Source: an uncultured Alphaproteobacteria bacterium
GTDB taxonomy: Bacteria > Pseudomonadota > Alphaproteobacteria > RF32 > CAG-239
Assembly: GCA_910577205.1 (NCBI GenBank)
Contig: CAJTMA010000002.1
Coordinates: 1-64,000, forward strand
DNA length: 64,000 bases
Direction: 5' to 3'
Positions 40,826-47,833 of the stretch are shown piece after piece; positions within the stretch are counted from its first letter, which is position 1; each line of letters starts with the position of its first letter. Under the pieces are notes generated by a model. The model searched no databases and was not told where the DNA came from. It saw only the letters and a list, made by a program, of their open reading frames with translations. A program made the position numbers and the translations under genes.

Positions 40826-41770
40826 ATGTTTGATATTGTCGGAATGGGAAATGCTATTGTCGATTTGACAACGAAAGCAGCTGAAAATCCGGCATTTAAA
40901 AGTATGCATATTTCTCAACGTGGCGGGTTCTTTCGGACGCGGATGGATGAGTTTGAAGAAATTCTGCATTTTAGCAAGAACAATGAAATTTCTGCCGGCG
41001 GTTCTGTTGCCAATTCTATGAAAGCTTTTGCCGCGTTGGGCGGAAAGGCCTGTTTTTCCGGTAAAATCGGTATGGACAAGTATGGCACTTTTTTTACTAA
41101 CAGCCTGAAAGATTATCATATTTATCCCGGTTTGTTTATTGATAAGGAAAATGCTACCGGATGTTCGGTGATTTTGGTGCATGAGGATGGCGAGAAGTCT
41201 ATTTGTGCGAAATTGCGGGCATCTAAAATTATTCCGTTTAGCAGTGTCAACATGGAGTTGGTTGAGGAAGCCAAGATGCTGTTTATTGAGGGCTATTGGC
41301 TTGATAATAATCTACTGACTGTCAAAAAGATTATTAATGCAGCGCGCAAGGGTTTTTCTCGGGTTGCATTGACGCTCAGCGATCCGCAAATTGTTAGTGA
41401 AAACGCTGATTTTTTTGCTAAATATATGGGAAAAATAGATATTATTTTGGGCAATGAGAATGAATTTGAAGCGTTGGGCGACAGTATTCTGCCGCCACTG
41501 GCCGTCAAAACGTTGGGGGCTGGCGGCGTTGATGTATATCAACACGGAAAATGGCAGCATTTTCAAGCTTTGCCGGTTTCTAATCTGGTTAATACAGCCG
41601 GGGCAGGAGATGCCTTTACCGGCGGCTTTTTGTTTGGGGTATCAAGAGCTATGTCTATTGTAGAAGCCGTTAAAATCGGACAATTATGCGCTGTTGATGT
41701 TTTACAGCAAGCTGGTTCTCATGTACACGTTGATTTGAGAGAGAGAACGGGAAATGACTTTATGGGATAG
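40826..41770 (+). CDS. PfkB-family kinase, adenosine kinase-like
   Basis: 314 residues. GNAIVDLTTKA at the N-terminus, the glycine-rich SAGGSVANSMKAFAALGGKA and the catalytic NTAGAGDAFTGGFLFG (Asp base) are the two PfkB signatures. The SAGGSVANS pattern and overall length fit the adenosine kinase/cytidine-like sugar kinase branch common in alphaproteobacteria. Substrate remains to be proven. ATG 40826 follows AAAGGGGCGGAAG. It overlaps the Nudix gene by 17 bases. Confidence 0.9.
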   Translation: MFDIVGMGNAIVDLTTKAAENPAFKSMHISQRGGFFRTRMDEFEEILHFSKNNEISAGGSVANSMKAFAALGGKACFSGKIGMDKYGTFFTNSLKDYHIYPGLFIDKENATGCSVILVHEDGEKSICAKLRASKIIPFSSVNMELVEEAKMLFIEGYWLDNNLLTVKKIINAARKGFSRVALTLSDPQIVSENADFFAKYMGKIDIILGNENEFEALGDSILPPLAVKTLGAGGVDVYQHGKWQHFQALPVSNLVNTAGAGDAFTGGFLFGVSRAMSIVEAVKIGQLCAVDVLQQAGSHVHVDLRERTGNDFMG

Positions 41771-42311
41771 AATAACGGCATATCAGCCGGGAGATGAAAC
41801 CGAAGCGGCTGATAAAGCATCTTTTTTGCAGTTTTTAGCTGCTTTCGGCGACAAGGTATATCAGCGGGAAAATCTGGTCGGCCATGTGACTGCCACCGCG
41901 TGGATTGCCAATAAGGCGCATGATAAGGTTTTGATGTGTTTTCATAATATATATCAGGCTTGGGCTTTGCCGGGAGGCCATGCTGACGGAAATTCAAATT
42001 TGGTGCAAGTGGTTCTTAAAGAAATTAGTGAAGAAACTGGTCTAACCAATTTGAAAATAAATGAAGAATTGCTGAATTTATCTGTTCTGTGCGTTAAGCG
42101 GCATCTTAAAAAAGGAAAAATTGTTCCGGCGCATTTACATTATGATGTTCAATATTTGGTTGAAGCCGATGAAAGCGAAAGAGTGACTGTTGCGCCGGAG
42201 GAAAATTCCGGTTTGAGATGGGTAAATGTCGAGGATGTTATTGTATTCTCCGGCGAGGAACATTTGATTCCGACTTATCAGCGGATAATAAAAAAATTAC
42301 GAGGGATGTGA
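41754..42311 (+). CDS. Nudix hydrolase-like protein with altered Nudix box
   Basis: 185 residues. The Nudix region reads GGHADGNSNLVQVVLKEISE then ETGL. Against G-x5-E-x7-R-E-x2-E-E-x-G the first Glu is Ser and the Arg is Lys, while the metal-binding E-x2-EE core is kept, so activity is possible. The rest (VGHVTATAWI, WALPGGHAD, PAHLHYDVQYLV) is typical of Nudix folds. Substrate unknown. It is coupled to the kinase upstream (17-bp overlap) and ZIP downstream (TGATG). Confidence 0.85.
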   Translation: MTLWDRITAYQPGDETEAADKASFLQFLAAFGDKVYQRENLVGHVTATAWIANKAHDKVLMCFHNIYQAWALPGGHADGNSNLVQVVLKEISEETGLTNLKINEELLNLSVLCVKRHLKKGKIVPAHLHYDVQYLVEADESERVTVAPEENSGLRWVNVEDVIVFSGEEHLIPTYQRIIKKLRGM

Positions 42312-43087
42312 TGGATAATTTATTGTTGCATGGGACGCTGGCTGCGGTTTTTACCAGTTTATTTGCCGGTTTGGGCGGATTTTTAATCTTTTGTAAAAAG
42401 AATTACAGTCACGAAAATATTGATTTTATGCTCAATATTGCAGCCGGAATCATGTTGGCTTCATCCGTGTTCACCTTATTAGCTCCGGCAGTTACAAGCA
42501 TTAATCAGATGGAAGCCAATCATTATCTTGGCGGTTTATGGATTATATTTGCCGTTATTTGCGGGGTAGGGGTAATCTGGCTGTTGCACGCTGTTATACC
42601 GCATGAGCATGAGTATACGGGTAAGCATGGCAGTTTGGCTATTGATGTGCGCAGTTCTTTATTGTTTATCTTTGCGATTGCCATTCACAAGTTTCCGGAA
42701 GGCTTGGCTGTCGGGGTGGCTTATGCCGGACAGGAGCTGTTTGACCCGAAGGCCTTGGCTGTGGGTATTGCCCTGCAAAATATTCCGGAGGGATTGATGG
42801 TGGCGGTTTCTCTTGTGGCAATTGGTTTTTCACGCTTGAAAGCGGCTTTGTTGGCGGCGTTAACCGGGTTGATGCAGCCTTTGGGAGCGTTGGCCGGAAT
42901 TTTAGGGACTGGTTTCAGTCCAAAATTAGTGCCTTTCGGGATGGCACTGGCCGGAGGAACTATGCTGTTTGTAATTATCAATGAAGTGCTGCCGGAAACT
43001 TATATCCGCCGAAATGAGGAAAAAAGTTCTGCGGCGATTTTAATTGGTTTTATCTTTATGACATACTTAAGTATTGTGTTGGGATAA
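42311..43087 (+). CDS. ZIP-family metal transporter
   Basis: 258 residues with eight predicted membrane helices. The binuclear metal site lies in TM4, AIAIHKFPEGLAVGVAYAG, and TM5, ALQNIPEGLMVAVSL, as in ZupT/ZIP proteins. A His-rich cytoplasmic loop (PHEHEYTGKHG) lies between TM3 and TM4. It would import Zn2+, Mn2+ or Fe2+. ATG 42311 overlaps the Nudix stop. Last gene before tRNA-Ser(GCT). Confidence 0.93.
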   Translation: MDNLLLHGTLAAVFTSLFAGLGGFLIFCKKNYSHENIDFMLNIAAGIMLASSVFTLLAPAVTSINQMEANHYLGGLWIIFAVICGVGVIWLLHAVIPHEHEYTGKHGSLAIDVRSSLLFIFAIAIHKFPEGLAVGVAYAGQELFDPKALAVGIALQNIPEGLMVAVSLVAIGFSRLKAALLAALTGLMQPLGALAGILGTGFSPKLVPFGMALAGGTMLFVIINEVLPETYIRRNEEKSSAAILIGFIFMTYLSIVLG

Positions 43088-43112
43088 ATTTGTAAAAAAA
43101 TTAAAATACCTA

Positions 43113-43141
43113 TTGACGATGAGCAAAAGATAATATATCTA
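43113..43141 (+). promoter_or_regulatory. Promoter of tRNA-Ser(GCT)
   Basis: TTGACG (43113-43118), a 17-base spacer, TATCTA (43136-43141). The predicted start near 43148 is ten bases before the tRNA. Confidence 0.6.
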
Positions 43142-43157
43142 TACTCCGTACCACGAT

Positions 43158-43245
43158 GGAGAGTTGGCAGAGTGGTAATGCAGCGGATTGCTAATCCGTC
43201 ATCGTGAATAACGATGCACAGGTTCGAGTCCTGTACTCTCCGCCA
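43158..43245 (+). tRNA. tRNA-Ser (anticodon GCT)
   Basis: Acceptor GGAGAGT pairs with ACTCTCC, discriminator G and encoded CCA. The anticodon arm GCGGA-TTGCTAA-TCCGT gives anticodon GCT. A long variable arm (ATCGTGAATAACGAT) and T-arm CAGG-TTCGAGT-CCTG are present. Confidence 0.94.
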
Positions 43246-43246
43246 T

Positions 43247-43280
43247 AAAAGCCCTTATCATTAGATAGGGGCTTTTGTTT
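43247..43280 (+). terminator. Terminator of tRNA-Ser(GCT)
   Basis: AAAAGCCCTTATC (43247-43259) pairs with GATAGGGGCTTTT (43264-43276), one G-T pair included, followed by GTTTTG. Confidence 0.8.
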
Positions 43281-43455
43281 TGAGCGGAACGGGGGATCTT
43301 TGCTAGCGTTTTCTTTATGGAAAAAGGTGACAGGCTCGAACCGAAATGCTCGCTAAGCAACAAATTAACGTAGGGCTTTTATGGAAAAAGGGGGATGTTC
43401 TTGACAAGCACAGTTTCGCGCCGTAAAAGATATTAAGTCTTATAATCTGAGGAAA
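43281..43455 (+). other. Region after tRNA-Ser(GCT) with short repeats
   Basis: CTTTATGGAAAAAGG occurs twice (about 43313 and 43379, the second as CTTTTATGGAAAAAGG). CAGGCTCGAACC near 43330 resembles an inverted tRNA T-arm. TTGACA near 43403, with TAAAAG 17 bases later, may be the promoter of the next gene. No ORF is seen. Confidence 0.4.
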
Positions 43456-43812
43456 ATGGTGATGAGTGACGAATATCAGGTGATGGAAGAATTTTATCCG
43501 GTTTTGGTTCAAAATTATATCCGTTTTGAAACGGCTGCCGCTTATGTTAAGGCGCAGGAGGAAAAACGGGAAATTTCCGCTGTTAAGTTTAAAATTGCCA
43601 AAGATTATTATCAGCAGATGAGGGCGCATGATATTCAAGCGCCGCTTATCGGTTTGATTTTGGATTATAATGAGGCTGACGGTATTTTAAATGTTGTCCC
43701 GGAAGCATATTTCTTGGAGGAATATGAAAATCAGATTATGCGGGATGTTGCCGTCAAACAGGCGGAATTATGCCGGAACAGATATTCTAAATTTATTGAG
43801 ATTATTGATTAA
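43456..43812 (+). CDS. Hypothetical protein, 118 aa
   Basis: Not recognised. It is highly charged and mostly helical (YVKAQEEKREISAVKFKIAK, then YSKFIEIID), with a strand-rich middle (PLIGLILDYNEADGILNVVP). No signal peptide or membrane segment. It starts at ATG 43456 or ATG 43462 after GAGGA; the latter has the better spacing. Monocistronic on the plus strand, with minus-strand genes converging on it. Confidence 0.6.
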   Translation: MVMSDEYQVMEEFYPVLVQNYIRFETAAAYVKAQEEKREISAVKFKIAKDYYQQMRAHDIQAPLIGLILDYNEADGILNVVPEAYFLEEYENQIMRDVAVKQAELCRNRYSKFIEIID

Positions 43813-43878
43813 AGGGACAGCCCTAAGAAAATTATCCATAAAAACAGGTATGGAGAGGAAATCTGGGAAAATTGTATG

Positions 43879-44025
43879 TTATTTTCCGGAATTGATGCTT
43901 TGTGCCAAGCCTTTTAGGGCTATGACGGCGGCTACGGTAACCAATACGGCAGCTCCTGCGGGGAAGCTGTGGCGATAGGCGGCCAAAGCGCCAAACAACA
44001 ATCCGGTCATTAATACATATTTCAT
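43879..44025 (-). CDS. Small hydrophobic protein, 48 aa
   Basis: Reads MKYVLMTGLLFGALAAYRHS, then a short turn (FPAGA) and a second hydrophobic run AVLVTVAAVIALKGL, ending AQSINSGK. It looks like a two-helix membrane mini-protein. GGGA lies about 9 bases before the ATG. It follows the GNAT gene on the same strand by about 38 bases. No family recognised. Confidence 0.5.
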   Translation of the reverse strand: MKYVLMTGLLFGALAAYRHSFPAGAAVLVTVAAVIALKGLAQSINSGK

Positions 44026-44063
44026 GGTTAATTCCCGCTGTTGTTAAACAGGTTATGTTGTTA

Positions 44064-44504
44064 TTATAATCCTTTTTGACAGAGATGTAAATGCAGAATA
44101 GGGTGGGGTTTGCCGCAATCATCCAATTCATCGCGGGATAAAAGCGTAAAACCATGTTTCAGATAAAATTGATAAGCTCGGGAATTTTCTTCATTAACGT
44201 CAATCAAAGAGCATTTTTGTTCTTTAACAGCAAAGTTTAACAATTCAGAGCCTAATCCTTGTCCGAAATAATCAGGGTGGATAAACAGCATTTCTACTTT
44301 GTTGCCGCGAAGTCCGATAAAACCGGTTAATTTATTTTGGTCGGTTGTTCCAAACAGCGTTGCTTCAGGCAAAGCATATTTGAGAACCAACGGTTTGTAA
44401 AAGCTGATTTCTTCCGGCTTTAAGAAATGGTGTGAAGCACGCACGGAAGCTTCCCAAAGCTCAATAATTTGTGTGAAATGCGATGTATTAAGCCTGGTTA
44501 TCAA
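44064..44504 (-). CDS. GNAT N-acetyltransferase (YjaB-like)
   Basis: 146 residues. ITRLNTSHFTQIIELWEASV, the acetyl-CoA-binding region MLFIHPDYFGQGLGSELLNF (Q/R-x-x-G-x-G/A type loop GQGLGS) and NEENSRAYQFYLKHGF are characteristic. YjaB-type GNATs have this length. The likely start is TTG 44504, seven bases after AGGG, which overlaps the end of the Nudix gene by 17 bases; longer starts would run further into that gene. Confidence 0.85.
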   Translation of the reverse strand: MITRLNTSHFTQIIELWEASVRASHHFLKPEEISFYKPLVLKYALPEATLFGTTDQNKLTGFIGLRGNKVEMLFIHPDYFGQGLGSELLNFAVKEQKCSLIDVNEENSRAYQFYLKHGFTLLSRDELDDCGKPHPILHLHLCQKGL

Positions 44505-45135
44505 TGGCTTGCCCTTTGAACCAGCGTTGAATGGTTTCCATAACTTTAATAAAATATTGGTCAGTATGCGGAACGAATTCGCAGCGGGCAATATTTCCGG
44601 CATGAGGAGCATATTGCTTTTGGCCGTTTAGCCGCAGGCCGCTGACGTAAATTTTATCAACCTTGTGTTTGAACAGGTTAAGCACATCTTCAACATCAGC
44701 AATGAAAATGCCGTCGACCAAATCCGGATTTAATTTGTAATCGGTCAGCGGTGTTGTATCTTCCAGCAGGTAAGTCGGGTTAAATTCGTGGTTTATGTAA
44801 TCATTCTTGCGGTATACATGGTTAGCCGTGAAGAGTTTGACTAATTTGGAAAAGTCGATTTTAAGGCCAAGTTCTTTTTCGATATTTTTAATTCCGTCGT
44901 GGGAAGTTTCGCCGGCAGACAAGTGTCCGGCAGAAGATATATCTATCAGGGAAGGGTGGTTTTGAGTTTTGCCACGGATTTGCAAGAGCACTTGAGGGCG
45001 GTTATCCTGAGAAAGGCGGACCAGCCAGCAGTGAAAGGATGTGTGCCATAATCCCTCGCGGTGAGCCTGTTCGCGGGTGGCTGTGCCCAGAAGGTTCATT
45101 TTTTCATCATAGATGTCTATCAATTCTGCTGTCAT
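44488..45135 (-). CDS. Nudix hydrolase (YfcD-like)
   Basis: 215 residues. IDIYDEKMNLLGTATREQAH and GLWHTSFHCWLV match the YfcD/IPP-isomerase-like Nudix branch. The Nudix box reads SAGHLSAGETSHDGIKNIEK then ELGL: the first Glu is kept but the usual R-E is N-I, so it is degenerate. ATG 45135 follows AAGGAG at six bases; the upstream open frame overlaps the methyltransferase and is not used. Middle gene of a three-gene operon. Confidence 0.85.
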   Translation of the reverse strand: MTAELIDIYDEKMNLLGTATREQAHREGLWHTSFHCWLVRLSQDNRPQVLLQIRGKTQNHPSLIDISSAGHLSAGETSHDGIKNIEKELGLKIDFSKLVKLFTANHVYRKNDYINHEFNPTYLLEDTTPLTDYKLNPDLVDGIFIADVEDVLNLFKHKVDKIYVSGLRLNGQKQYAPHAGNIARCEFVPHTDQYFIKVMETIQRWFKGQAIDNQA

Positions 45136-45146
45136 GGTTTTGCTCC

Positions 45147-46895
45147 TTATGCCGCCGTGAATATTACCCCTTTGACATTCTGTCCGCATTCCTGCCTTAA
45201 GATTAAGGGGTATTGGTTAATATTTGTATAACCATTTTCGCGCAGCAGACGTTCAATATATTGCGGGTTATGTTGGTAACGTCCGGTAGGCGCAAGTCGG
45301 CAGTCTTCGACTTCGGTTGCGGCCAGTTCAATTGAAAAGGCTAACTGATATGGCCGGCAGGCGCGAATTAATTCCTCCAACTGCCCGATATAGCAGCAAA
45401 CGTCTGCGGCAAAGATAATATCCGGCTGATAGTCTTTCAGGCGTGTTTGGCAAAAATGGAGCACGTCATCAGCTATGAGTTCTTTGTAGATTTCTTTTCC
45501 TCTGGCTTGGTCGAGGCTTCGTTCGGATATATCAACTCCGATAAGTTGGGCAGAATCGGTTTTATAAACTTCGCCAACGAGACCAGTCCCGCATCCCAAG
45601 TCGATTGCGGTACCTTTAATTTCTCCCGTAATCTCTCGGAGTTTTCCCGGAACTTGGTAGCCGATCCTTTGTAAGACATGGTCATAATTACCAGCAAAGT
45701 GGTCAAAAAGCTTTTGGCTAAAAAACTGATTATTCTCACATTTTTCTCCTTTTAATGCTGCGTTTAAATGTTGTGCAAAGACATTGTCAGGAGCTTTATG
45801 TAACCATTGTTCGGCAATTTTTAAAGCTTTCTCTGCGTCCTGATGGTGGAGCAGGGTTAATGTTTCTGCCAGATTGACGGAAATTTCTTCTCTTTCGGGA
45901 TTTTTTAGGAATGCATTAAAAAACAGTCCTAATGCTTCTTCGTATTCGCCGAGGTCTTTTTGTATTAATCCTAAATTGTTGCTGATTTCAAAACGTTCAG
46001 GGTCAATTATTACAGCCGCACGGTATTCTTCCAAGGCTTCCGGCAGGCGGTTTTGGCGGTAAAGCATATTGGCATAGTTAAAGTGGCCGTCCATATCTCC
46101 CGGTTTGAGGTTTAAGGCTTGTTTATAGTAATTTTCGGCTGTATCAAAATCGTCGGCATTCGTGGCAAAATTGGCGAGGTTTATTAAAGCAGACGGCGCG
46201 TGCGGGTTAATTTCCAGGATATGTGTATAGGTGATTTTGGCCTCCTGCATATTGCCTGTTGCTAGCTGCATAGCACCCAGCTGTTCAAGCAACTCTTCAC
46301 AGTCAGGGGAAAGCTTGTCGGCTTGTCTGGCATAAATCAAAGCTTTGTCGAAATTGTTTTGTTGTTGGTATAAGCGGCTGAGGTAATAAGGAAAAACAGC
46401 TTCTGCCGGATAATCTTCAGCGGCTTTTTGCAAGACGGAAACATCTTGCTTCATAAAAGCCAGATTGGCTCTGGGAATGCAATAATCAGCATCAAGTTCC
46501 AAGGCTCTGAGATACATTTTTTCCGCTTGGTCTTTATGCCCCAGGTTGTTGTATATGTCGCCAAGGTTGTTGCAGGCTTCTTTAAATTCGGGATTAAGGC
46601 GCAAAGCATCCTGATATGCTTGCTGAGCTTCCACAAGTTTGCGGTCGTTTTCCAGGGACAGTCCCAGATTAAAATAAAACGGCGCGTGGCTCGGCGCGTT
46701 TTTTACGGCTTGATAAAACAGTTCAACTGCTTGCGCGTGCCGCCCTTTGGCCTGGGCAATCAGTCCGAGAAGATTTAATACGTCTGGATTTGTCGGCGCG
46801 GTTTCTAATATTTGCCGGTAAATATTTTCTGCTTCATCCAGGCGGCCTTGCTCATGCAGCTTTATTGCTTGTTGGAAGAGTAAATCGTATCCCAT
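45147..46895 (-). CDS. TPR-repeat SAM-dependent methyltransferase
   Basis: 582 residues. About eight to ten TPR units occupy residues 1-370 (for example GRLDEAENIYRQILETAPTN, GHKDQAEKMYLRALELDADY). The C-terminal class I methyltransferase domain (about 395-580) has motif I AIDLGCGTGLVGE, the acidic end of strand 2 in IGVDISERSLDQAR, and IIFAADVCCYIG. The protein may methylate a partner recruited by the TPRs (inference). First gene of the operon with the Nudix and GNAT genes. Confidence 0.9.
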   Translation of the reverse strand: MGYDLLFQQAIKLHEQGRLDEAENIYRQILETAPTNPDVLNLLGLIAQAKGRHAQAVELFYQAVKNAPSHAPFYFNLGLSLENDRKLVEAQQAYQDALRLNPEFKEACNNLGDIYNNLGHKDQAEKMYLRALELDADYCIPRANLAFMKQDVSVLQKAAEDYPAEAVFPYYLSRLYQQQNNFDKALIYARQADKLSPDCEELLEQLGAMQLATGNMQEAKITYTHILEINPHAPSALINLANFATNADDFDTAENYYKQALNLKPGDMDGHFNYANMLYRQNRLPEALEEYRAAVIIDPERFEISNNLGLIQKDLGEYEEALGLFFNAFLKNPEREEISVNLAETLTLLHHQDAEKALKIAEQWLHKAPDNVFAQHLNAALKGEKCENNQFFSQKLFDHFAGNYDHVLQRIGYQVPGKLREITGEIKGTAIDLGCGTGLVGEVYKTDSAQLIGVDISERSLDQARGKEIYKELIADDVLHFCQTRLKDYQPDIIFAADVCCYIGQLEELIRACRPYQLAFSIELAATEVEDCRLAPTGRYQHNPQYIERLLRENGYTNINQYPLILRQECGQNVKGVIFTAA

Positions 46896-46963
46896 TATTT
46901 CTCCTTTTTTTTTATATCTTAGTTATATTTTGCAAATAATCCAGCAGGTTTTAAAGATTTTGC

Positions 46964-46992
46964 TTGTGTTTTGGAAAAAAATGTAATAAATT
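46964..46992 (+). promoter_or_regulatory. Promoter of rpsD
   Basis: TTGTGT (46964-46969), a 17-base spacer, TAAATT (46987-46992). The predicted start is near 46999, leaving a leader of about 97 bases. Confidence 0.45.
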
Positions 46993-46998
46993 GCCGAT

Positions 46999-47095
46999 TA
47001 CTTTCGGGAAGGCGGGTCACAGACCCCGTCAGCAATTTATGTTGCCTGACTACCGAGACAATAATGTAATAAACCTGATTAAAAGGAAAATTTTA
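46999..47095 (+). promoter_or_regulatory. Structured rpsD leader, possible S4 autoregulatory site
   Basis: Two hairpins precede the start codon. GGCGGGTC-ACA-GACCCCGTC forms an 8-bp stem with one bulged base, and TCAGCAA-TTTATG-TTGCCTGA forms a 7-bp stem with one bulge. S4 represses its own operon through leader RNA in other bacteria. The structures are seen; the regulatory role is inferred. Confidence 0.4.
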
Positions 47096-47710
47096 ATGAA
47101 AAGTATTGAAAACGCTAAGAAAAAAGCCAGTCGCCGTTATGGCGCTAATCTGTGGGGCGATCCGAAAAGCCCGTTTAATAAAAGAGAATATGCTCCGGGT
47201 CAGCACGGTCAGAGAAGAAAGAAAATGACCGACTACGGCGAACAGCTGTATGCTAAACAGAAAATGAAAACCTATTATGGTAACGTTAGCGAAAAACAAT
47301 TCAGCAAATATTATGCTGAAGCTATTCGTAGAACCGGTGACGCCGCTGAAAACTTGGTCGGCTTGTTGGAATCCCGTTTGGACAATTTGGTTTACAAAGC
47401 TAAATTTGCTTCAACTGTTTTTGCTTCCCGCCAGTTTGTAAACCACGGCCATGTTACCGTAAACGGTAAAAAAGTTAATATCCCTTCTTACATGGTTAAA
47501 GTCGGCGATGTTATCGAAGTTCGTGAAAAATCTAAACAGCTCCCGATTGTTATTGCCGCTGTTGAAAACACCAACCGCGAATTGCCGGGTTATCTGGAGG
47601 TTGACGGTAAAAAACTGACCGCAAAATACACCTTTATTCCGAAATTGGAAGATGTTGCTTACGGTTGTGTTATGGAACCGAATCTGGTTATCGAATACTA
47701 TTCAAGATAG
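47096..47710 (+). CDS. rpsD: 30S ribosomal protein S4
   Basis: 204 residues. NLWGDPKSPFNKREYAPGQH then GQRRKK near the N-terminus and the S4 RNA-binding domain (ESRLDNLVYKAKFASTVFAS, HVTVNGKKVNIPSYMVKVGD) are diagnostic. S4 nucleates 30S assembly on 16S rRNA. ATG 47096 follows AAAAGGAAAA. The usual start MSKR is replaced by MKSIENAKKK. It stands alone here and is ended by a terminator. Confidence 0.96.
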   Translation: MKSIENAKKKASRRYGANLWGDPKSPFNKREYAPGQHGQRRKKMTDYGEQLYAKQKMKTYYGNVSEKQFSKYYAEAIRRTGDAAENLVGLLESRLDNLVYKAKFASTVFASRQFVNHGHVTVNGKKVNIPSYMVKVGDVIEVREKSKQLPIVIAAVENTNRELPGYLEVDGKKLTAKYTFIPKLEDVAYGCVMEPNLVIEYYSR

Positions 47711-47729
47711 TTGTAACCAACATCTATTT

Positions 47730-47767
47730 AAAAATCCTCGGAGCCTGTGCAGTTCCGGGGATTTTTG
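47730..47767 (+). terminator. Terminator of rpsD
   Basis: AAAATCCTCGGA (47731-47742) pairs with TCCGGGGATTTT (47753-47764), followed by TTGC. Confidence 0.75.
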
Positions 47768-47833
47768 CTTTAAATTATTTTTTTAATATGATTAGATAAC
47801 GGTAATTTTATGGAATTTATCAGGGAGTATCAA

